From: Marine group II euryarchaeote REDSEA-S43_B8
GTDB lineage: Archaea > Thermoplasmatota > Poseidoniia > Poseidoniales > Thalassarchaeaceae
NCBI GenBank assembly: GCA_001629235.1
Contig: LUSA01000069.1
Location: forward strand, 1 to 15,520
Direction of reading: 5' to 3'
Length of the DNA: 15,520 nt
Part shown: piece after piece, positions 7,092 to 15,017 of the stretch
How the letters are laid out: each line of letters opens with the position of its first letter
Position numbering within the stretch: the stretch's first letter is position 1
The notes under the pieces: generated by a model
What the model was told of the DNA's origin: nothing
Seen by the model: only the letters and a program-made list of their open reading frames with translations
Database searches by the model: none
Made by a program: the position numbers and the translations under genes

Positions 7092-8633
7092 TCACCCTAG
7101 TTCTAACCACATTTTCAGAGGACGTTCATATCCTACAAGCCTCAGTCCGGATATTGCAGCAGTATCATAGTCGTTGGCTCTGAGATTCCTCCTTCCAATC
7201 CTATCTATTCGATCAACTCCTATGTCTCTCATCCAACCTCGTATTTCCTTTCCAAGAACCTCAATCTTTGAATGCACGCTCCCACCCATGTGAGGAGAAA
7301 CTATCGCAGTACAACCGGATGCTACAGCGATTAGCATATCCTTGGCCTCCGGCTCAAAGTCGATCTCCAGCATCACGAACTTACCTGTCTCACTAATTCC
7401 CATTGCCTTCGATGCAAGGCCAATCTTCGGGAGGGAAGATGCAAGTCTGGAACCACTGGGAGTTGAACAGATAACTACTGCACCGTCTAGTTCCAAGTCC
7501 ATCACCAATCTGAAAACCCTCTCAATTCTGTCAATCCTTCCCCTAAGCAGAATTATCGCGTTATTATCCATCCTACTCCTCATAGAAATCACCATAGCCT
7601 CAATTTCTGAGTCATCAAGCCCGGGAAATTCAGTAATATCCAAAATTAGTCCAGAGCAATTTCTCACGAAGTCTATTGACTCTGCGAACTCTTTCTTACC
7701 CACTAGAAGCAGGTCATTAGTCCTGGTTTTCGAGCGTACAATTGCTGGCGCTACCACCTCTTCCCATTCTTCTGAACCCAATGTAGTCTGGCAGCTAATT
7801 AGCCAGGGAATTTCAAGTAACGCTCCTTCTGAATCTGAGTCATTCTGTACAAGAAGAGTATAGTGATCCAGTATGGCGTTGTCTGCAAGAGAGTCTTCAT
7901 TGGGGTGTAAGGAAATATTCTCAAATCCTTCTAGGATTGAGCACTCCGGGCGCCTATCCTCGCTATGAATTATCTCTCCCGGTTCTAGAACCAATGCATC
8001 CTCATTTAGCTCAAGTCCCATAGGCTCTAGGATTTTTGAGAACTCTTTGATTTCTGATTTCTTTATCGATCTCATCTCTACACCATCGGGCGGGGGAGGG
8101 CAGCTCCCCGAGACAATAATCCTCCCTCCAGTCATTCCGTTTCCAGGATCTGATCCTACTGATCCCATAACAATAACAGCTCCTCCGGACATTCTAGAAC
8201 CCAGGTAGTCTCCTGCATGACCTCTGACCAACAAGACTCCTCCGTCCATGGCTGAACCTGTTTCACTACCAGAAGAGCCTTGGATGGTTATCTCTCCCCC
8301 TCGCATCCCAAATCCAGCTTTATCTCCTACATCCTTCTCAACCACGGTCTTTCCTTTGACATGGAATGCCGCCACCATTGAACCAGTACTCCCTCTAAGA
8401 GTTAGGGTCCCCCCTCTATTTGCGGCTCCTACTAATGGCCCTAGATTGCCCAGGCATAGTACCTTGGCCCCTTCCGGCAAGTGCGTTAGTACGCCAAACT
8501 CTCCATCCTTCGGCCTCTCGTCTCCTGCTCTCCCCCATCCAATTTTCACTGGCCTACCTTGCTCGAGAGCCTGCTCAACGTATCTATCCAGATCTCTATT
8601 GAGTTTCATACTCTTGATTGCCAATTCCTTCAC
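7092..8633 (-). CDS. GXGXG-domain protein with glutamate-synthase-like C-terminus
   Basis: 513 residues in two parts. Residues about 55-177 form a right-handed beta-helix of the GXGXG type: repeated G-G-x-[ILV]-x-[ILV]-x-G turns at 74-81, 112-119, 131-138, 150-157 and 169-176. This fold is known as the third domain of glutamate synthase large subunit and in formylmethanofuran dehydrogenase subunit C. After a linker, about 270-513 looks like a degenerate alpha/beta barrel, with an R-N-L-R-A-N-D-Y-D-T-A-A-I-S-G-L end recalling archaeal glutamate synthase barrel proteins. I see no amidotransferase domain and no iron-sulfur cysteine cluster, so it is not a complete glutamate synthase. The GTG start at 8633 is chosen over the ATG at 8609 because GGGGAGG lies six bases upstream. 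It is the first gene of the operon with pheT. Substrate unknown. Confidence 0.7.
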   Translation of the reverse strand: MKELAIKSMKLNRDLDRYVEQALEQGRPVKIGWGRAGDERPKDGEFGVLTHLPEGAKVLCLGNLGPLVGAANRGGTLTLRGSTGSMVAAFHVKGKTVVEKDVGDKAGFGMRGGEITIQGSSGSETGSAMDGGVLLVRGHAGDYLGSRMSGGAVIVMGSVGSDPGNGMTGGRIIVSGSCPPPPDGVEMRSIKKSEIKEFSKILEPMGLELNEDALVLEPGEIIHSEDRRPECSILEGFENISLHPNEDSLADNAILDHYTLLVQNDSDSEGALLEIPWLISCQTTLGSEEWEEVVAPAIVRSKTRTNDLLLVGKKEFAESIDFVRNCSGLILDITEFPGLDDSEIEAMVISMRSRMDNNAIILLRGRIDRIERVFRLVMDLELDGAVVICSTPSGSRLASSLPKIGLASKAMGISETGKFVMLEIDFEPEAKDMLIAVASGCTAIVSPHMGGSVHSKIEVLGKEIRGWMRDIGVDRIDRIGRRNLRANDYDTAAISGLRLVGYERPLKMWLELG

Positions 8634-8639
8634 TTTGGT

Positions 8640-8646
8640 CCTCCCC
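8640..8646 (-). promoter_or_regulatory. Strong ribosome binding site deciding a GTG start
   Basis: Read on the minus strand, GGGGAGG is followed by six bases and then GTG at 8633-8631. It is the best Shine-Dalgarno match I saw in the window and favours this GTG over an in-frame ATG eight codons later. Confidence 0.6.
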
Positions 8647-8708
8647 TTTGTGATACTCTGTAATCAGAAGGAGGCGACCCATTATTGACTCTTCCCGAAT
8701 TCGCTATG

Positions 8709-8745
8709 TTCATAGGCATCCTTCAGACTAGGAACTTCATAGGCA
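8709..8745. repeat. Direct repeat TTCATAGGCA in a divergent promoter region
   Basis: Two identical 10-base copies, 8709-8718 and 8736-8745, are offset by 27 bases within the 131-base divergent gap between the GXGXG gene and gap. The second copy ends 19 bases before the gap ATG. A perfect 10-base repeat in so short a gap is unlikely by chance and may mark a regulator site controlling gap or both genes. No regulator is identified. Confidence 0.4.
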
Positions 8746-8764
8746 ACAACATGGGGATTCGATA

Positions 8765-9781
8765 ATGGGAACCATAAAAGTGGCAATTAATGGGTTCGGA
8801 ACGATAGGTAAGCGAGTAGCAGATGCGGTAGACGCACAAGATGACATGGAAGTTGTTGGAGTTACCAAGACTGGTCCCAGCTTCGGTTGTGAACTGGCAA
8901 TAAAGAAAGGCTTCCCACTTTACTGTACGTTCGATGATAAAGAAAGAATATCTCTCTTTGAGAAAAAGGGGTACGGATGCTCTGGGGGGCTTTCCGATTT
9001 GCTTTCGATCGCGGATGTGGTGGGTGCTGAGAACCTAGAGAAATATCGCTCTGCAGGAGTAAAATACATTTTCCAAGGCGGAGAAAAACACAATCTGACC
9101 GGTCTCTCTTACACTTCTTCCGCTAATCACATGGAGAATCTGAATGCCGAAGGAACAAGAGTAGTTTCTTGCAATACTACTGGCCTATCTAGAACACTTG
9201 TGCCCCTATTCGAGCACTGTGGATCGTTGAAAGTTGAGTGTACAATGGTTAGGCGTGCGGCTGATCCAGGAGACTCTGGCAAGGGTCCGATTAATGCTAT
9301 AAAAACCGTTCTCAAGGTCCCTAGCCATCATGGGCCAGATGTCATGACGGTGAAACCCGAGATTGAGATAAACAGCCTTGCAGTCGCAGTTCCTACCACA
9401 ATAATGCATGTTCACTGTATTATTGCAGATTTACCAAAGGGCCACGGTCTATCTACAGAGTCCATAATCGAAATGTGGTCGAACACCCCCAGGGTGATCA
9501 TAATGAATGGTGCCGATGATAGAATCCCCACTACTGCAGAGGTGATGGAGATGGCCAGAGATATAGGTAGGAAGTGGGGAGACTTACACGAGATATTCGT
9601 TTGGGAGGATGGGGTGAAACTTGTGGGAGATCGCCTGTATTATTTTCAAGCGATACATCAGGAGAGTGACGTAATTCCGGAGAATGTAGACTGCATCAGG
9701 GCACTAATGGGTGTTGAAGAAGACTGGAGGAAATCTGCCGAAAAGACCGATTCAGCCATCAGTACTTACTATTCCACATGA
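8765..9781 (+). CDS. gap: Glyceraldehyde-3-phosphate dehydrogenase, archaeal type II, with internal gap
   Basis: Interconverts glyceraldehyde 3-phosphate and 1,3-bisphosphoglycerate with NAD(P), in central carbon metabolism in the cytosol. The 338 residues follow the archaeal family closely: V-A-I-N-G-F-G-T-I-G-K-R-V-A-D-A-V (Rossmann start), G-V-T-K-T, I-F-Q-G-G-E-K (102-108), catalytic Cys136 in S-C-N-T-T-G, R-R-A-A-D-P, P-S-H-H-G-P-D-V, P-T-T-I-M-H-V-H, and H-Q-E-S-D-V-I-P-E-N-V-D near the end. Odd: residues 83-90 read A-D-V-V-G-A-E-N where relatives have about eight more residues holding D-A-T-P or D-C-T/S-P between V-V and G. This segment lines the dinucleotide site. The loss (at 9022/9023) is in frame. 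ATG at 8765 has a modest GGGGAT six bases upstream and faces a divergent gene. Confidence 0.95.
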   Translation: MGTIKVAINGFGTIGKRVADAVDAQDDMEVVGVTKTGPSFGCELAIKKGFPLYCTFDDKERISLFEKKGYGCSGGLSDLLSIADVVGAENLEKYRSAGVKYIFQGGEKHNLTGLSYTSSANHMENLNAEGTRVVSCNTTGLSRTLVPLFEHCGSLKVECTMVRRAADPGDSGKGPINAIKTVLKVPSHHGPDVMTVKPEIEINSLAVAVPTTIMHVHCIIADLPKGHGLSTESIIEMWSNTPRVIIMNGADDRIPTTAEVMEMARDIGRKWGDLHEIFVWEDGVKLVGDRLYYFQAIHQESDVIPENVDCIRALMGVEEDWRKSAEKTDSAISTYYST

Positions 9782-9842
9782 CATGTTTGGCCAGCCCGGA
9801 AAGAGTCAATAGTCAAAAGAGGCCCTAGCCTCCGAAAAGCGA

Positions 9843-11210
9843 ATGACTTCTACAAAAGCAATTTACTTTGCAGTTTCATTGATTTTGCTTTCACCCATTT
9901 CTTCTACGATTACTACGGAAAGTATTGACGAGGAAGGGGCACAATCTATGTCCTCGCCTACAACAGAAAATAATTGGGTAGTTCTTCATAACCCATCAAT
10001 TGGCAATCATCCAATTAGTGAGGCTTCAGGATTAATCCACTCGCCATTCGGAAAATTCGATCCTCTGACTGAATCTCCCCCAGCAGGACCGTGGGAAAAG
10101 ATTGGCCTCTCCGAATACAATGATGGAAGGCTATTCATCGTACAGTCGCATAGCTCCGACCTACAGGAACTGGAGGACTCGTTAAATTTCCTGGGAATAC
10201 AGATCGTTGATCATTTTCCAGATGATTCCGTCCTCATTAGCATTGCACCATGGAGAACAGGTGACCAAATCGGCACCATCCAAGAATTGAATCAAGTTAG
10301 ATGGGTCGGTCAGTTTCCTGCGATATGGAAGATTTCTAATTCACTGTACCCGTTAATGGATCTCGATGGGGCCCTAGTTGACCTCGATATCACTCCTTCT
10401 CCCTCTAACTCCCCCGATGACTTATCGAATCTTGAAAGGGAACTTTTTGAGAAAATGGGAGAATTACATGCGCAGTCTCACTGCGACAAATATCTGTGCA
10501 AGGTAAAATCCGCTAAAACATCTCTAATATCCTCCCTTGCCACTGATTCCCGTGTTCTAAGGGTGGAGATGGGGCCTGTCCTGACAATACATAACTCAAA
10601 TGCTAGCATGATCTCAGGAGTAGACTATGCAAGATCACTATCGGAATTAGATTTACGCGGAGAGGGAGAGGTCATAGGCATTTCAGACACGGGTCTTGAC
10701 GTAGATCACGGGGACTTCGGGAATCGTCTCAGAAATCCGATCTACAACTTATTTGGTCCAGACAGTTCTGGTGCCGACTCCAATAGTGGTCACGGAACCC
10801 ATGTTACAGCCACTCTCCTTGGAGACGGGACGGGAGACTCAAATTCCACGGGCATTGTTCCTGAGTCTACATTTCATTTCTACCAGTTAGAAGTGGATAG
10901 TTCTGGCATACTCGCACGCTGGGGTTCTCTGTACGATATGTTCGAACACTCTTTCCTAAATGATGCAAATATCCATACAAATAGTTGGGGCAGCGAGAGC
11001 CTGGTCGGAGAGTACACTTCGGACTCTAGATCAATTGATTTGTTCGCGAACGACTATCCTGAGATGTTAGTAATCTTCTCATCGGGAGATATGTCAAACT
11101 CGGGAGTCGCATCTCCAAGTACGGCAAAGAATTCTCTCACAGTCGGCGCCTCCACAACGTCGAATAAAGCCCGAATTGGTTGCACCGGGTGTTATGATTT
11201 GCTCAGCTAG
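9843..11210 (+). CDS. Subtilisin-family (S8) surface protease, N-terminal part, frameshifted
   Basis: Start of a very large secreted serine protease. Residues 5-20 form a signal peptide; about 90-165 look like an inhibitory propeptide (R-L-F-I-V-Q...V-L-I-S-I-A). The catalytic domain begins near 270: Asp282 in G-I-S-D-T-G-L-D, His317 in G-H-G-T-H, and N380 in H-T-N-S-W-G, the likely oxyanion-hole position. Sequence is normal through S-P-S-T-A-K-N-S-L-T-V-G-A-S-T-T-S (424-440), then changes frame near 11161-11166 and ends in an unrelated tail at TAG 11208-11210. The catalytic Ser lies in the continuing frame (11161-14535), so this part alone cannot be active. Two Cys (C214, C219) in the pre-catalytic region may pair. 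A small hairpin (GAGGC/GCCTC, 9819-9832) precedes the ATG; no clear ribosome binding site is seen. Confidence 0.88.
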   Translation: MTSTKAIYFAVSLILLSPISSTITTESIDEEGAQSMSSPTTENNWVVLHNPSIGNHPISEASGLIHSPFGKFDPLTESPPAGPWEKIGLSEYNDGRLFIVQSHSSDLQELEDSLNFLGIQIVDHFPDDSVLISIAPWRTGDQIGTIQELNQVRWVGQFPAIWKISNSLYPLMDLDGALVDLDITPSPSNSPDDLSNLERELFEKMGELHAQSHCDKYLCKVKSAKTSLISSLATDSRVLRVEMGPVLTIHNSNASMISGVDYARSLSELDLRGEGEVIGISDTGLDVDHGDFGNRLRNPIYNLFGPDSSGADSNSGHGTHVTATLLGDGTGDSNSTGIVPESTFHFYQLEVDSSGILARWGSLYDMFEHSFLNDANIHTNSWGSESLVGEYTSDSRSIDLFANDYPEMLVIFSSGDMSNSGVASPSTAKNSLTVGASTTSNKARIGCTGCYDLLS

Positions 11211-14200
11211 AGCCCAGGAGGCTGGCCTAATTACGGGGGGGAATTGCTCGGAGTCGATGCATACGGATGGAACAACTCCACTCTATATGACCCTAAGTGG
11301 GTCTTCTATGGCTGCCCCTGTGGTCGCGGGTGCTTCAGCAATGGCGAGACAGTTCCTGAGAGAGGAAGTCGGACTTACATCTCCAAGCTCTGATTTGATT
11401 AGGGCAATACTCGTTAACGGTGCTGAAGATATTGGAGAATTAAATGTCCCAAACTCAGAAGAGGGTTGGGGGCAACTGAACATCTCAAACAGTATTTTTC
11501 CCCAAAGCAACGGAATAAATCAAACGCTATTTTTGGACCAAGATAGAAATCTTCTACCCGGTCATAGTTTCATCTATACCTTCGAAGTCTCTGGGAACAA
11601 CGCACTTGATGCCACCCTGTCTTGGAACGACCGGGAAGGATCTGCATCAGCAGACCAAAATACAAGTCGGCTAGTGAATGATCTAGACTTAGTGGTGACT
11701 TCACCTTCGGGAGAGCGGTTCAACGGTAACGACTTCGCTAGCGGTTTTAGTCAGTCAACTGGCAATGTCGATAATTTGAACAACCTAGAGAGGGTCAGAC
11801 TTGGTTCTGCTGAATCGGGAATTTGGACAGTCAAGATAGGACATTCGGGAGGCTTTTCCCAAGACTTCTCACTGGTTGTTTCTTCCAATGCAATTGAGTT
11901 GCAAGAGGCCGACTTAACGGTAGTCCCCAATTCCATTTTCAGTTCACAAACCAGTCCTCTAAAGGGAGACACTATTTCCATGCAACTTTCATGGATAAAT
12001 CAGGCAGCAGCACCAACTGGGCAGTACTCAATCTCTCTTGAAGATGTGACAGATGGAAACGAAATAGGAACATACTCAATGCCCTCACTACCAGGGGGGC
12101 AGATTGAGACCTTCTCCATTTACCACTCATTCCAGTCGACTGGGACTCACTTGGTTAGACTGACCCTAGATTACCTTTCTCAAGTGGATGAATTGAATGA
12201 CGAGACCATCGGGACGAATAACAACATCTTCGATCTAGAATTTAACGTTACAGAGATTGGCGTAAGAATCGTCCCCCTGATGGAAGATGGGTCTTATCCT
12301 ACTGATTTCGTGGAGTCTCAGTCTGCTAGGAATAGGGACATCAACCCCAGCACCGAGAGCTGGGTAAACTTTCAGTTGGAGTTACTAAACGAGGGAACTT
12401 CGGAGACTACAGTGGAACTTTCGATTTCTGCAGTCCAGGAAATAGGCGATTCTGGAATCATGTCGTCTCCTCAGGATGAGTGGTCCGAGACTCTTAGCGA
12501 TTCAGGACCATGGGTTCTGTCTCCATCGGGGGAGTCTGGAGACAGAGTCCTAATTTCTCTGAATTTAACTGACGAAGATGCTGACGTAGAGAGTAGATTC
12601 GCACTTCCCGGACATTTTGTGACCGACCTCATTCTATACGACAAGATGGCACCAACAATTTCGCATTCTGTTCGACTTTCTGTTGACATCGACAGGGTCG
12701 AGGGGCTCTACACGGTTCCCGCTGGGACAGAAGACCTAGGGGCCGAACCAAATGAATTCGCGCTTTTCACCCTCTCGGTTAGGAACATAGGCAATGGCCC
12801 CACTGAATATGGAATTTCTTGCGAAACAGAAGATAGATGGATAGTTCACGTAGGAAGTAGTCAGGTTCCCGAAGTAACAATTGGTCCGCTTAGTAGGCTC
12901 CAATTCGTTCCCGTACCTATTCGTGTAAAGGTCCCACCAGCCTCGTCTGGTATCCTCGCAGGAGATACAAACCTAGTAACTTGCATCACAACCTCGGTTA
13001 ATGACCCAAATCTGCAAACTACGGAAATCGCCACAGTCGAAGTTCTAGAGAGTAGGGAATTCTCAACTCAGATTTCAGATATGGAAGGAAACGAATTTGG
13101 ACCCGTAGCCATAACTGAATCTCGCGCAGTACAAAATGGAGACACAATTTCTACAATACTAACAATTTCCAATAGGGGAAACATTCCACTAACTTTCGAT
13201 GTAAGGGCACTATCATCTAGCAATACTTGGCCAATTCAGGCTTATATGTTCGGTGAAGACCCTCCATTAGGAGAGGCCACAACAATACAAACAGATATCG
13301 ATCCTGGTTCCGAATCTAGAATAATCATCAGGACTATTGTTCCCCTGGCTTCAGAAAAAGGCGACAAAAACACCGTGACCATCAAGACTACTTTAGACGA
13401 CAATATCGTCACGAATGCGACGGTTCTGGAAGTAAAAGAGATCACAACTCTAGATGTTCAGGCTGAGGAAGGATTCTCAATCTCTTTGGGACGAGATGGG
13501 AATGCCAATATTTTCTTGCACAATTCCGGAAACGTTCCCCTGTTGATTGAACTCACACTCGGCACTCTTCCTGATGGTTGGTCCGGAGGTTTCCTGACGG
13601 GCAGCACTTTCTCCATGGACATGAATAGGGACTCTGTAGTCAATATCGCACTACAGTTGCCTAGTGGAACCCCCTCGGGAACCCTCTCGGATAAGGTTCC
13701 AGTGATAATCCAGTCTACATCGCCCAGCCTATCCACTGAAACAATCACAATAGATATGGAGGTAATTGTGCTTCCCTCAGTTTGGCTGGAAGTTCAATCT
13801 GAAACCTCCAGCATTCAGGGAATTGCCGAGGGAGAGGAAACGCCTCTAGTATTGGAAGTGCAAAACAAGGGCAACACCAAATCTCCGATATTCATCAATC
13901 ATGAAGAACTCGAAGGTTGGACTGTAAAATACCAATGGCCTGCAGAGGAATTAGGACCAGGGGAACATTACGAAATTATAGTTTCAATAAGCCCTAGAAA
14001 ATCGGCAGAGGACGGACTCACTCAGTTGCGATTCTACGCCAACTCAACATCTCAAGACAGCATGGTAACTCTGACTAACTCGTCCTTTGTTATTGATGTT
14101 AGCAAGTCTAAATCCTCCAATCAAGGAGGAATTTCTGGATTGTTCGAAACTTTAGGCCTCCCAGCCTGGACTCTGGCAGTACTGTTCGTAGTTGCATTGG

Positions 14201-14535
14201 GTGCACTAATCTCACTTGGGATTAGGGCCAGACAGGAATTTTCTCCAGTTGATTCAGATGAAGAACTGATTCCACGAGGATCAGCTCTCCAGGCAGGTAC
14301 CAAGGAAGAAAGAAGAGCAGCTGCTCTCGATACCTACACCACTGGAGACGTTGTTACGGGGGGGGTCTCAGAGTCAGAGATTAATGACACGCTTCAGGCA
14401 ACTGTCCCCACTCTCCCCACTCACCAAGTTCCCGAGGGAGCGATGCCGCTTCCAATAACCGGACTTCCAGACGGTTGGTCAATGGAACAATGGGTGGCAT
14501 ATGGGCATCTTTGGTGGGAACAGAACGGTCCCTGA
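11161..14535 (+). CDS. S8 surface protease, C-terminal part with membrane anchor
   Basis: Continuation of the protease in another frame. It opens with R-I-K-P-E-L-V-A-P-G-V-M, the block that normally follows S-S-R-G-P-T-x-D-G in this family, so the real protein presumably crosses the frameshift; the TTG at 11176 is probably not a true start. Counting from that TTG, the catalytic Ser is residue 44 in S-G-S-S-M-A-A-P. A P-domain/PPC-like beta domain follows (about 100-235, with N-D-L-D-L-V-V-x-x-P-S-G and G-I-W-T-V-K-I), then about 750 residues of CARDB/NEW3-like beta-sandwich repeats rich in N-x-G-N-x-P. One membrane helix (about 995-1017) and a cytoplasmic tail end in G-L-P-D-G-W-S-M-E-Q-W. 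Likely a cell-surface protease degrading external protein. The two parts together would give about 1,560 residues. Confidence 0.88.
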   Translation, partial: RIKPELVAPGVMICSARAQEAGLITGGNCSESMHTDGTTPLYMTLSGSSMAAPVVAGASAMARQFLREEVGLTSPSSDLIRAILVNGAEDIGELNVPNSEEGWGQLNISNSIFPQSNGINQTLFLDQDRNLLPGHSFIYTFEVSGNNALDATLSWNDREGSASADQNTSRLVNDLDLVVTSPSGERFNGNDFASGFSQSTGNVDNLNNLERVRLGSAESGIWTVKIGHSGGFSQDFSLVVSSNAIELQEADLTVVPNSIFSSQTSPLKGDTISMQLSWINQAAAPTGQYSISLEDVTDGNEIGTYSMPSLPGGQIETFSIYHSFQSTGTHLVRLTLDYLSQVDELNDETIGTNNNIFDLEFNVTEIGVRIVPLMEDGSYPTDFVESQSARNRDINPSTESWVNFQLELLNEGTSETTVELSISAVQEIGDSGIMSSPQDEWSETLSDSGPWVLSPSGESGDRVLISLNLTDEDADVESRFALPGHFVTDLILYDKMAPTISHSVRLSVDIDRVEGLYTVPAGTEDLGAEPNEFALFTLSVRNIGNGPTEYGISCETEDRWIVHVGSSQVPEVTIGPLSRLQFVPVPIRVKVPPASSGILAGDTNLVTCITTSVNDPNLQTTEIATVEVLESREFSTQISDMEGNEFGPVAITESRAVQNGDTISTILTISNRGNIPLTFDVRALSSSNTWPIQAYMFGEDPPLGEATTIQTDIDPGSESRIIIRTIVPLASEKGDKNTVTIKTTLDDNIVTNATVLEVKEITTLDVQAEEGFSISLGRDGNANIFLHNSGNVPLLIELTLGTLPDGWSGGFLTGSTFSMDMNRDSVVNIALQLPSGTPSGTLSDKVPVIIQSTSPSLSTETITIDMEVIVLPSVWLEVQSETSSIQGIAEGEETPLVLEVQNKGNTKSPIFINHEELEGWTVKYQWPAEELGPGEHYEIIVSISPRKSAEDGLTQLRFYANSTSQDSMVTLTNSSFVIDVSKSKSSNQGGISGLFETLGLPAWTLAVLFVVALGALISLGIRARQEFSPVDSDEELIPRGSALQAGTKEERRAAALDTYTTGDVVTGGVSESEINDTLQATVPTLPTHQVPEGAMPLPITGLPDGWSMEQWVAYGHLWWEQNGP

Positions 14536-14573
14536 GCCGGTTCATTTTTCTGTGACTTCTCCCGCCATAACTC

Positions 14574-15017
14574 ATGACAGGCTCAATTGTGCTGTTCGGA
14601 CCACCCGGAGCAGGAAAGGGGACTCAGGCGGATAAGATAGTAGAATTGACCGGTAAGCCACAGGTTTCAACCGGGGATATGCTTAGATTGGCTCTATCCA
14701 ATGAGACGGAACTCGGTTTAGAGGCGAAGAAATATATGGAGTCAGGACAACTAGTACCAGATAACGTGATTATTGGACTAATTAAAGACAGAATGAATGA
14801 ATCAGATGCTAGCAATGGGGTCTTATTCGATGGGTTTCCGAGGACTATTCCTCAAGCAGAGGCCCTTGAATCAATAACTGAGGTATCGACAGTTATCTCC
14901 ATAGAGGTTCCAGATGAAGATATAGTTAACAGGATTGTAGGAAGGAGGATGGACCCTGAAACCCTGAAATGGCACACCGCCTTATCCAGAGAAAGGACGA
15001 CAACGAGGAAACAGTGA
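14574..15017 (+). CDS. adk: Adenylate kinase, N-terminal part, frameshifted
   Basis: Adenylate kinase (ATP + AMP to 2 ADP), of the bacterial/eukaryotic type rather than the archaeal AdkA type. Visible: P-loop G-P-P-G-A-G-K-G-T (9-17), AMP-binding S-T-G-D-M-L-R (32-38), G-Q-L-V-P-D (58-63), F-D-G-F-P-R-T (85-91) and G-R-R-M-D-P-E-T (123-130), the start of the LID. After residue 130 the frame leaves the family: the last 17 residues (to TGA at 15015-15017) are unrelated, while the true continuation is in another frame at 14960-15160. The break lies in a tandem repeat of CCCTGAAA. ATG at 14574 lies 38 bases after the protease stop; a T5 run at 14543-14548 lies between and may end the upstream transcript. 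Confidence 0.9.
   Translation: MTGSIVLFGPPGAGKGTQADKIVELTGKPQVSTGDMLRLALSNETELGLEAKKYMESGQLVPDNVIIGLIKDRMNESDASNGVLFDGFPRTIPQAEALESITEVSTVISIEVPDEDIVNRIVGRRMDPETLKWHTALSRERTTTRKQ
14954..14969 (+). repeat. Tandem CCCTGAAA repeat at the adk frame break
   Basis: Two perfect, abutting 8-base copies (14954-14961 and 14962-14969) lie exactly where adk changes frame. Removing one copy restores the frame but leaves a LID shorter than in relatives with the D-P-x-T-G-x-I-Y-H type, so a deletion with junction homology is the better reading than a simple 8-base duplication. Confidence 0.7.

Noticed and set aside
7342..7863. Plus-strand ORF of about 173 codons opposite the GXGXG gene's C-terminal half
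   Set aside because: Low-complexity Ser/Ile-rich shadow of the minus-strand coding sequence.
8248..8688. Plus-strand ORF of about 146 codons opposite the GXGXG gene
   Set aside because: It is antisense to a recognised protein and its composition mirrors the opposite strand's Gly-rich codons.
9819..9832. GAGGC-CCTA-GCCTC hairpin before the S8 protease, considered as a terminator of gap
   Set aside because: The stem is only 5 bp, no T run follows, and it lies 10 bases before the next ATG; likely chance or a minor leader structure.
11161..11210. Programmed ribosomal frameshift in the S8 protease
   Set aside because: There is no slippery heptamer, and conserved residues are missing at the junction, so shifting frame would not restore a normal domain.
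11235..11241. G homopolymer as the cause of the frame breaks (also 14358-14365)
   Set aside because: Both G runs lie in open, conserved frames, and none coincides with a break.
14543..14548. T5 run between the protease and adk as a transcription terminator
   Set aside because: A short T run fits archaeal termination but is too common in a 38-base gap to call as a feature.
14954..15017. Programmed frameshift in adk
   Set aside because: The break is at a tandem repeat and part of the LID is absent; a ribosomal shift would not supply it.
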